Assembly: GCA_009733575.1 (NCBI GenBank)
Contig: ML769462.1
Location: 39,476 to 57,068 of the forward strand
Source: Gymnopus androsaceus JB14
Lineage: Eukaryota; Basidiomycota; Agaricomycetes; Agaricales; Omphalotaceae
Reading direction: 5' to 3'
Length of the DNA: 17,593 nucleotides
The position numbers were made by a program, and so were the translations under genes. The notes below the pieces were generated by a model, which made no database searches, was not told the origin of the DNA, and saw only the letters and a list, made by a program, of their open reading frames with translations. Position 1 is the first letter of the stretch. Each line of letters begins with the position of its first letter. Positions 8,236-15,879 of this stretch are shown piece after piece.

Positions 8236-11126
8236 ATGTCCACTGGCGCGAAAACATCCAACTTTACCGCACTCCTGGAAATTGTAAAAGATGGAGGAGA
8301 AATGGCTTCAAATTTTCCTTATATCAAGGCCGTTGCAGGAATACTGTTGAACATAATTGAGATGAAAATGGTGTGTCGCCGCGTCCATCTTGCCCTTGAA
8401 TCAGCTTCCTCACACTATTTTGCTCATATACCAACAGGAGTTTGATGAATGCAAGGAGGAATGGAAGAAAACAATCGAGCATGTCGAGAAGATTACCATA
8501 ATTGTTAATGACTTTTTCAATCGCTATAGAAACGGCAACGTCGAGATTCCTGATCATATCAAAAAAGCATTTGGGAATCTGAAAGTTTCTATTGATAAAG
8601 TTCAGGATGCGCTCATCAAGTATAAAACTCTCAATCATCTTTCCAGATTCTTGAAACGCCGTCCACTCAAGGAGGAGGCAAAGGATTGCCTAGATTCTGT
8701 GATTGAGGTAGAAAATATGCTTCAGGTATGCTAGTCAAATGCTGCGCTTTTTCATAATCACTTATGTTTTGTAGATGACACTCATAGGGCCCATGGCAGT
8801 GCAGGTTGACAATATGCATCAGCTGATGCAGTCACACTTCCAGAGCTGGAGCTTGAGTACTGCTACAATCTCTGCATCTGCCACATGGATATGCCCCTCA
8901 CCAAGTGAATTCTTCACTGGGCGTAGAAGCCTTATTGAAGAATTGAAGCCAAAAGTTGTGAAGCTTGGACACACATTAGTTTTAGCAGGACCAGGAGGAG
9001 CAGGAAAGACACAGATTGCTCTAAAGACAGCTGAAGGTATTAGTTCAAGGTATGCATATGAGTACATCAAAGTATGTTATCTTTGCTGATTAGTCATTGC
9101 TCAGCTTCAAGTACACATTTTTCATTGATGCAAGCACTCAAGAAGTTCTTGAAAGCACTTTGACATCAATTGCCAAGTATTATAAAGCTGGGGAAGATCA
9201 TGAAGCTACTCTATTTTGGTTATCAGCCTTGAAAAGAGCAATGGCTAATCATCTTTGACAATGCTGATGATCCCACTTTGAACCTTGGAAATTATTTTCC
9301 CAGAGTTAAGCAAATGGGTAGCATCATTGTTACCACCAGGAACTCATCAATGCCAGCCAGTCTTGCACTGCCAGGTTATAGATATACAATTGGGGAACTT
9401 GATATATCTGAAGCAATTGAGCTTCTGTTTAAGCATGCTGAAATCAATGAATCTGCAAGTAATCAAGCAGCTGCTCTCGAAGTTGTTCAGGAGCTGGGCT
9501 GCTTTGCGCTTGCCATTGCAGTTGCTGGAGCATATATATCACAATCTTATACCCTGCTAGAGTTCCTAAAGGAATTCAAGAAACACAAGAATGACATCCT
9601 AAAAGAGGGTTTGCCTCAATCTGCAGATGGATATCAACACACTGTGTTTTCCGCATTTAAACTAAGTTATTCAAAACTCAGTACAAATGCACAGCTTCTT
9701 CTGCAATTGTGCTCTTTCTTCCATTACAGCAATGTTCCTGTTGCATTATTTGCAATAGCTGGTGAAAATCTAGATACAAAGATAACTGTTTCTGGAGAGG
9801 AAAATCCATGTCCAGAAGCATCAGAGATATTGCACACATTTCTTTGCCCATACATTGAGTCTGAGGATGGCTGGAACTCCTTTAAATTTCAAAAGACAAT
9901 TGTTGAGCTTACAAATCATTCACTTGTATCCTTCCACAAAGAAACACAAATGCTTACCTTTCATCCCCTACTTCATAGTTCTGCCCAGAATATGGTTGAG
10001 AGACCTAAAGAAATGCATGTTTTGCTGCACTGGAACTATTTGCAAAAGCAATTCCTTGGGGAGAAACAGGGGTGCACTATCAATTATACATGCAGCTTGG
10101 TCCACATGGAATAACCCTGTGGGACAACAATCAGAAAGGCACTTTATACATATTGGACAGATTCCAATGGCTATTTCATAAAACTGGAAAGATTAATGAA
10201 GGGCAACTCATTGGCCAGCATCTGGTATACAAGCACACCAAATACCAAGGTCCAGAGCATCCACACACACTTATGGCCAAAGGAAACTTGGCAAGTACCT
10301 ACATAAATCTGGGACAATATGATGAAGCAATGAAGCTTGGGATTGAGGTGTTGGATTTGTGCACCAAAGTGTTGGGTCCAGAGCATCCAGATACACTTTT
10401 GACCAAAGGAAACTTGGCAGATACCTACAGAAATCTGGGACAATATGATGAAGCAAAGAAGCTTGAGATTGAGGTGTTGGATTTGCGCACCAAAGTGTTG
10501 GGTCCAGAGCATCCAGACAACTTAGGGCCAAAGGAAGCTTGGCAAATACCTACTTAAATCTGGGACAATATGATGAAGCAAAGAAGCTTCAGATTGAGGT
10601 GTTGGATTTGCGCACCAAAGTGTTGGGTCCAGAGCATCCAAGACACACTTAGGACCAAAGGAAACTTGGCAATTACCTACAGAAATCTGGGACAATATGA
10701 TGAAGCAAAGAAGCTTCAGATTGAGGTGTTGGATCTGCACACCAAAGTGTTGGGTCCAGAGCATCCAGACACACTTGGGACCAAAGGAAACTTGGCAATT
10801 ACCTACAGAAATCTGGGACAATATGATGAAGCAAAGAAGCTTCAGATTGAGGTGTTGGATCTGCGCACCAAAGTGTTGGGTCCAGAGCATCCAGACACAC
10901 TTAAGGCCAAAGGAAACTTGGCAAATACCTACAGATATCTGGGACAATATGATGAAGCAAAGAAGCTTTAAATTGAGGTGTTGGGTTTGTGCACCAAAGT
11001 GTTGGGTCCAAAGCATCCACATACCATCCATGCCAAAGGACTTTGGTGAAGATTTACAAATGCCTGGGGCAATTTGAAGAAGCACAGAACCTGGAGATTG
11101 GATCTACCTATCTATTGCATATATGA
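8236..11126 (+). CDS. Fungal NLR: MLKL/HeLo-like N-terminus, NB-ARC, TPR array (frameshifted)
   Basis: Exons are 8236-8370, 8438-8725, 8775-9049 and 9105-11126. The first three join in frame. Residues 1-141 are helical and resemble the MLKL-type four-helix bundle or HeLo-like domains of fungal STAND proteins (PYIKAVAGILLNIIE, then EFDECKEEWKKTIEHVEKI). The NB-ARC part shows the P-loop GPGGAGKTQ (about residues 213-221), Walker B IIFDNADD, an RNBS-B-like SIIVTTRN, the GCFALAIAVAG motif and a winged-helix HPLLHSSAQ. Kinesin-light-chain-type TPRs follow. Such proteins act as nucleotide-switched sensors; some trigger cell death or incompatibility in fungi, and the ligand is unknown here. Breaks: +1 near 9240, -1 near 10020, a compensating pair near 10516 and 10642, an in-frame TAA at 10968-10970, and a shift near 11040. 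The frame after those shifts ends at TGA 11124. May be decayed or mis-sequenced. Confidence 0.78.
10249..11126 (+). repeat. Tandem array of 126-bp TPR-encoding units
   Basis: The anchor GGTCCA begins units at 10249, 10375, 10501, 10626, 10753, 10879 and 11005: spacings 126, 126, 125, 127, 126, 126. Each unit encodes a 42-residue TPR (GPEHPDTLxTKGNLAxTYRN, then LGQYDEAKKL and a DLRTKVL linker). Inner units are nearly identical in DNA, which points to recent expansion or gene conversion. The first and last units are more diverged, as expected for array edges. One unit lost a base and the next gained one. Confidence 0.92.
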
Positions 11127-12606
11127 GGAAGTTGTAGCACTGTTTCAAACTTAGAATGGGATTTTTGGTATCCAGAGATCAATCACTTCTTCAGCAGATG
11201 TCTAAATGCTGACTTGCTCTATGAAGGACATTCAAGCTTAATTCTCCTATTTCTTGCAGTTCATTATGCTCCCTAGGCTTGATGACAATTAGTTTTTTTT
11301 TTCCTCCAGTCAGTACATTTACTTACTCCTCTGTACTCTGTACTCTTAGTTGAATATGAAAGGCAAGCATAAGTATACTGATGAGTTAGATTTGTGCTAG
11401 GTGTGAAAACCAACCAAATAATAATCACCCCAGTCAGATTCAATCCAAAAGGTCTATTCAATGCAAGGAAGGAGGTTGTCAAAGGTTCCCTCTACTACTA
11501 ATTAATTTGTAAAGAAAAGCACTTGATTTAGCACTTTAAAGGTAGTGCAATGAACAAGGTTTATTGGGAGAAAGAGGGGAGGTTTTGATAGTATAGCTTA
11601 TACACCTTGGTCACTAAACCTATCAAGGTGAACAGCTAACTGATGTACACTGACATGTTGAACTGATTGAGGCAAAATACCAAAGCATGGGTTGAGTACA
11701 CTGACTCAACAAAATGAATTTGCATATCTTGGGATGAAACACCCAAGTCAGGGTCAAGTATGCTGACTTAACTAGTCTACTTAGCATGAATCAGGAGCCT
11801 TTACATTGCTGCACAATGATACTCCAACTCTCAGGGAATCCTGCAAGCTACCTACAAAGCTTATATGACTGCTGCACAAGTCACTTCAATAGGTGTTTTA
11901 TAACACACTCAGTGAAGAGTGGGCAAGAAGTAAACTGGTACAGCTAGCTAACACTCCAAGGAGCTTCCTCACTAAAAAACTAATCCAGCCAGCACCTGGG
12001 TCCAAGACCTTAATCAACAACAAGTTCAGTGAAATGTGCATGTTAGGCCCCACCTGTGGTCCTAAGACTGATGTGATTTTCCCTCCAAGATGGAAACCAG
12101 GAAAACTTGGACCAATTAAGTGTTGTGACCCACTGCTTGTCCAGTGTGACTGTCAGTGCTGCCAAAGAACTATGAGGTTTTTCAGAGGGGATTGTTGATG
12201 ACAATAGAGTTACTGAACAGGATATTCCCAAAGGTTGGGACTAACTAGTGACTACTGACTACAGAAGCGAACCTGGAAGTGAAACACATAATATTTTTTG
12301 CTTGCAGAAGACCACTTTAATCCTGGACTCTTTTATAAGAGGTATTTGGGTGTACCTCAGCTTATATTTACCAAAAAAAAAACCAAATAATATGTCAGCT
12401 ATAGGCCAAAATCCTTTTTCTTTGATTTGGTGATCTTTGGAAAGATGAGCCTGTTACAGTGCAAAATACAGTGTTTATAGGTTATGGGCCCCGAGCTCTG
12501 AAATTCTGCGTATACATATCCACATACCATACATCGAGCTCAACAACTATTCTAAACCCAACAAACCTTATGAAGATATAATCCCTCGAAACTTCCATCA
12601 CCAACC
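11127..12606. other. Gene-free, AT-rich, CpG-free NLR downstream region
   Basis: I find no convincing gene in 1.5 kb. It contains poly-T near 11290, a short CTCTGTACT repeat near 11330, several small hairpins (for example CACCTTG/CAAGGTG near 11613-11640) and the palindrome group listed separately. A 101-codon open frame at 11893-12198 has no recognisable features. CpG returns after 12268. From about 12460 the sequence looks like a leader for the gag-like fragment. Confidence 0.5.
11643..11772. repeat. Three related imperfect palindromes
   Basis: ATGTACACTGACAT at 11643, GTTGAGTACACTGACTCAAC at 11691 and GTCAAGTATGCTGACTTAAC at 11753 share a GTAYRCTGAC core flanked by complementary arms. The arms differ between copies but stay self-complementary within each copy. 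Confidence 0.5.
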
Positions 12607-12708
12607 ATGACCGAAATCACAGACGATTCCGAGAAAGGCAACTGGAAGAAAATCTCACTTACCCCTATAAAGGAAAACGAGGATGGTTCCAATAATTACA
12701 ACGAATTC
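12607..12708 (+). pseudogene. Truncated gag-like 5' coding end, interrupted by the LTR
   Basis: ATG at 12607 opens 34 codons (MTEITDDSEKGNWKKISLTP, then IKENEDGSNNYNEF) that stop being coding exactly where the LTR begins; a stop follows two codons into the LTR. The 'GSNNYNEF' ending resembles the substrate-like start of copia-type gag proteins (often G-S-N-Y-x-x-W), so this may be another retroelement of opposite orientation used as insertion target. The match is short, so it could also be an ordinary gene's first exon. Confidence 0.4.
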
Positions 12709-13019
12709 TGTTAGCGAATATAATCTCAGTTGGACGTTAGGTGACAGTACAACTAGTACACTACCTGTTAGTGAATATAATCTAAATGGGAATGTGTAAG
12801 TATGGGAAAAACTATCCTTGGGTAAGTAAAACTCTCACCTCAGTTGGATGTTAGGTGACGGTACAACTGAGGGAGGTAAAAAAAACGTAGCCTAGGTATA
12901 TATGTCGATCGTTTGCAGTAGGTAAGCAAGCGGAAGAAAAGATAACAGAAAATCTATAGTACGACTGCAAGAATGGAAAGTCAAAGTGTAGCATCTCGTA
13001 CGGAGTACTTACTCCAACA
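12709..13019 (-). repeat. 3' LTR of the Ty1/copia element
   Basis: Read on the minus strand, it starts TGTTGGAGTAAGTACTCC directly after a polypurine tract and ends CTAACA, giving TG...CA ends over 311 bp. A TATA-like stretch lies at about 12896-12904. It contains internal repeats: TGTTAGYGAATATAATCT occurs at 12709 and 12769, and CAGTTGGAYGTTAGGTGAC at about 12730 and 12841. The outer edge could therefore be 12709 or 12769. The coding fragment ending at 12708 favours 12709. The 5' LTR is beyond the window, so the target-site duplication cannot be checked. Confidence 0.72.
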
Positions 13020-13030
13020 CCCCCCCTACT
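13020..13030 (-). other. Polypurine tract
   Basis: On the minus strand a G-run (AGTAGGGGGGG) lies immediately before the LTR's TGTTGG. This is the expected primer site for plus-strand DNA synthesis in LTR elements. It overlaps the pol stop codon (13026-13028). Confidence 0.8.
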
Positions 13031-14913
13031 CCGTACGATCCAGTCCGAGGAGATTGACCAGCTTCAAATGTGTTGGCCTCGCTAGTGGTTTAGTGAACAG
13101 GTCGCCCAAGTTCTCGGATGACTGGATATTCTTTACCATGATATCTCCACTTGCCACCTTTTCCCTAATGTGGTGGTGTTGGACATCGATATGTTTGATC
13201 AGAGCATGCTGTCTCACTTCTACCGCCAGGCTGTTTGCACCCTCGTTGTTGCCACAGAGTTCTACTGGCCCATCTTGCTCTAGGTCAACTTCTGACAAGA
13301 AGGAGGACATCCATACGGCCTGCTGGCTGGCTCGAGCCAGTGATACGTACTCTGCCTCCACCGTTGAGGATGCAACCATTCGCTTGCCTCTTCGAACTCC
13401 ATGCTACTGGTGCACCGGCCATTAAAAATACGTAACCCGGTGTTGACCTCCTGGTGTCGAGGCATCCCGTGTAGTCCATGTCCACATGGCCCCCTGGTTT
13501 CAATCCGGCACCCTGTCTCGTGTCCCCTTCTGCCGGTTTGACGTATGTGATGTTAAAGTCAAGTGTCCACTTGATGTATCCAGCCAGCCACTCCACTATT
13601 TCCCAGTGGTAGTGTCCCGGGTTGAGCTGGTAACAGGCTAGTAGGTTAGTCGCATAGGCAATATCTGGTTGTGTGCAACCAGACCCCCACATGATGGATC
13701 CAACAACTGGCCGGTATGGTTTATCGGACATGAATATGCGCTCGGATTCTGGGAGGGGGTTGGGTGTGTGCTTGACCTTGAGGCCTGGTGGCAATGGGGT
13801 TCGCCTTGGGGTCACGTTTTGAAGGCCAAAGTGTTCTAGCATGCGTTCGAAGTGGATGCATTGTGAGATAGTGATAGATCCTGTTTTTGGGTCTTGCTTG
13901 ATTGTCATTCCCAGTAAAACGTTTGTCTTCACTTCCCCCGCTTCCCATCTCTTGCCCAAATCTTTCACTGCCTTGTCCTTGCCTTTCTCCGTCGACGAAC
14001 CACCACAAACGTCATCCCCGTAGGTACTGGTTAACGTATATTCTGTTCCTTCCCTGCGGTAACGGATACACAGGTCTGCTCAGGACAGTGTAGTAGCCAT
14101 CATCTCGGTATCCTGAAGCTAGCGTTGCTTGCCAGTCGTGACTCCCTTGTTTCGTTCCATAAATGGAACATTTGAGTTTACAAACCAGGTGTTCCTGTCC
14201 CGACTTGATAAACCCTTCAGGTTGCTTCATATACACGTCGTGAGTGATTGGGCTGTTAAGAAACGCGCCCTTGAAGTCTACTTGAAAGAGCTTCAGTCCG
14301 AGAACAACGATGATGGCCAATACTAGACGGAGGGATTCCATGCGTGCAACTGCGCCGTATGTCTTGTCTGTAGTCAACACCGAAGATTTGGGTGAATCCT
14401 TGGGCCACATAGTGAGCTTTCTGCCTGATAACCTCACCATTTTCTCCCCACTTTATTGCGTAAGTCCATCTGCCCCCCATGAGGTTAGCGTCCTGTGGTA
14501 GTTCCACCAGTTCCCATACACCCTTCTCCATAAGTAGGTCGTACTCGGCTTGCATCGGTGAGGACCAAAGATCTGGTCTCTTCATGGCTTGCTTGTACAA
14601 CTGAGGGACCCAGTGTTCTGCATCGGTCGCGGCAAATGCCCAGGGGCTTTGTACAACGAGTGCCAGTGCACTCTCATCCGCCGGTAGTTCAGTTGCCCAT
14701 GGTTCGCCCTTCTCTCTCGCTATTCTCTCCCTATCCTCGGACGCCTCTGATTCTATCAGTCTGGTCGTCAACTTGCGGTTTCTGGTGCTCCTGCGGGGTG
14801 GCGGTGCTTGGGGTATCGCAACTGGCTCACGGTCTTGCGTTGGTTCAGGCTGCGGGTCTCTTTGTTCAGGAGGAGGGTTTATGTCAGGCCTTGGCTCATT
14901 TCTCATCCGCTAT
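13026..14913 (-). pseudogene. Copia reverse transcriptase and RNase H part of pol (frameshifted)
   Basis: From about 14909 a Pro/Arg-rich linker (QAPPPRRSTRNRKL) leads into the RT: MKRPDLWSSPMQAEYDLL, KAHYVAQGF, VDFKGAFLNSPI (first catalytic Asp), CKLKCSIYGTKQ, then the active-site box as TYGDDV at about 14020, and LGMTIKQDP. The connection shows PYRPVVGSIMW and QPDIAYATNLLA. RNase H shows VDMDYTGCLDTRRSTPGYVF, SSTVEAEYVSL and KHIDVQHHHIREKV, and pol stops at 13026. Frames change near 14375, 14085 and 13385. The RNase H motif normally carrying a catalytic Asp before Asn (DNQ/DNE) reads GNNEGA, an Asp-to-Asn change. Together with the frameshifts this indicates an inactive copy. Confidence 0.85.
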
Positions 14914-14927
14914 CCACCCACTGATGT

Positions 14928-14987
14928 TTCCCACGCTTCCTGGCCGTCCGCGGATACTTCCCACGCTTCCTGACCGTCCGCGGATAC
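14928..14987 (+). repeat. 30-bp direct repeat, two copies
   Basis: Two adjacent 30-bp units begin TTCCCACGCTTCCTG at 14928 and 14958 and differ at one position (GGCC against GACC). They lie at the left end of the inserted segment. Confidence 0.9.
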
Positions 14988-15012
14988 TTCCTGCACTCAT
15001 TACCTACATTGC

Positions 15013-15132
15013 GGGCACTTTCCATGCTTATTTACCATTTATCCTGCCTGCCGGGCACTTTCTACATGTGATTACCACTTATCCTGCCTCCCGGGTGCCT
15101 CCCGCACTTGATAACCATCCATCAGGCCCTCC
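15013..15132 (+). repeat. 40-bp direct repeat, three copies, upstream of a TATA box
   Basis: Units start at 15013, 15053 and 15093, each beginning GGG. The first two share GGGCACTTTC, TTACCA and TTATCCTGCCT; the third is more diverged. Spacing is exactly 40 bp. Their place just upstream of a TATA box suggests upstream activating repeats, as in LTR U3 regions. Confidence 0.75.
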
Positions 15133-15157
15133 CGACGACTTACACAGCCACCCTACA

Positions 15158-15169
15158 GTATATAAGTAG
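15158..15169 (+). promoter_or_regulatory. TATA box of the inserted segment
   Basis: GTATATAAGTAG is a strong TATA element on the plus strand, antisense to copia pol. It lies about 25 bp after the 40-bp repeats. Transcription would run rightwards through the pyrimidine-rich stretch. No protein follows that I recognise. Confidence 0.55.
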
Positions 15170-15230
15170 ACACCCCGAGTCCATGCACCCTAGTCTGTTA
15201 TTACCATTGTTACCGAATCGATCCCGTTTT

Positions 15231-15256
15231 GCTCTGTCTCTGTCTCTGTCTCTCTA
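15231..15256 (+). repeat. TCTCTG microsatellite
   Basis: Short run of TGTCTC hexamers, four units, followed by CTCTATTTC. It lies downstream of the TATA box. Confidence 0.7.
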
Positions 15257-15456
15257 TTTCTATCTGTTCTAACCAGCTGTGCCTTCCGAGCTCCGTTCGA
15301 AGGCCCACTGTCATCTGCATTAACTGCGAGGCTCTGTCCGTAGATACCAAATCTACGTCCAGAGCTCACTGTCTTCTATCTCTGTTTACAACTTTACAAC
15401 CAAAGCTCCTCAGGAGCTTCCTATTTGGGTTTTGCTACCTCTAGAACCTCTGGGAC

Positions 15457-15700
15457 CGTCCGCTTTCACTCAATTCCATCCACTCCCACGTTATTTCCAT
15501 CCGCTCTCACGCTATTCCGTCCGCTCTCACACTATTCCCATCCGCTTTCACCCTATTCCATCCACTCCCACGCTATTTCCGTCCGCTTTTGCACTATTCC
15601 GTCCGCTCCCACGCTATTTCCGCCCGCTTTCACCCTATTCCACCCCGCGCTCACGCTATTTCCGTCCGCATTTGCTGTATTCCATCCGCATTATCCATAT
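15457..15700 (+). repeat. 20-21-bp minisatellite with an 82-bp higher-order period
   Basis: About twelve units of the form CRTCCGCTYTCACGCTATTC follow one another without spacers. A version containing CGCTTTCA recurs at 15461, 15543 and 15625, exactly 82 bp apart, so groups of four units form a higher-order unit. A decayed extra unit lies near 15735-15765. Unit length is not a multiple of three and both strands hit stops, so it is not coding. Confidence 0.88.
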
Positions 15701-15879
15701 TTGGACTTATTACACTTTTTGGACCACCCCTTCACCCATATTCCATCTGCTCCCACTCATTTCTGGTCATCGGACCACCAATACCACCCACTTCCTCCTG
15801 ATTAACATCAGCGGGTGGCCTGTACACTGTTCCTTGCACCTCTGAGGCTTGTACTGTTCCGTACAACACTCATACTACT

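Larger units (their letters stand above)
8750..12267. other. CpG-depleted block
   Basis: I count only about eight CG dinucleotides here, and none from 10865 to 12267. The adjacent first two exons of the NLR (8236-8660) have about 17 in 430 bp, and DNA beyond 12268 is again CpG-containing. TG and CA are abundant. The pattern fits long-term cytosine methylation and deamination. Confidence 0.75.
14914..15818. mobile_element. Unidentified insertion inside copia pol, with inverted ends
   Basis: Between the integrase and RT frames lies about 0.9 kb without matching pol. Its limits are suggested by a 15-bp inverted repeat with one mismatch: CCACCCACTGATGTT at 14914-14928 and AACATCAGCGGGTGG at 15804-15818. 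Inside it are two 30-bp repeats, three 40-bp repeats, a TATA box and a minisatellite, but no recognised protein. It could be a non-autonomous DNA element. Alternatively it is a solo LTR (TGTT at 14925, AACA ending at 15807, U3-like repeats and TATA), but the bases flanking those points are not a direct target duplication. Confidence 0.45.

Noticed and set aside
11893..12198. 101-codon Cys-containing open frame in the CpG-free region
   Set aside because: No motif, no supporting context, and the surrounding sequence is non-coding in character. It could be a chance frame in stop-poor DNA.
14558..15169. 203-codon plus-strand open frame
   Set aside because: It overlaps the antisense of the RT linker and the direct repeats of the insertion; the composition is low-complexity and it matches nothing I know.
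15457..15700. CRISPR-like regular repeat spacing
   Set aside because: The units are contiguous with no unique spacers, and the host is eukaryotic; this is a minisatellite.
15425..15845. Overlapping open frames of 126-137 codons in the pyrimidine-rich stretch
   Set aside because: Three frames stay open because the minisatellite lacks stops on this strand. The unit length is not a multiple of three, so this is not a conserved protein.
14925..15868. Solo LTR running from TGTTTCCC to GTACAACA
   Set aside because: TG...CA ends can be chosen, but no 5-bp direct repeat flanks them (ACTGA against CTCAT). The inverted 15-bp ends give a better boundary.
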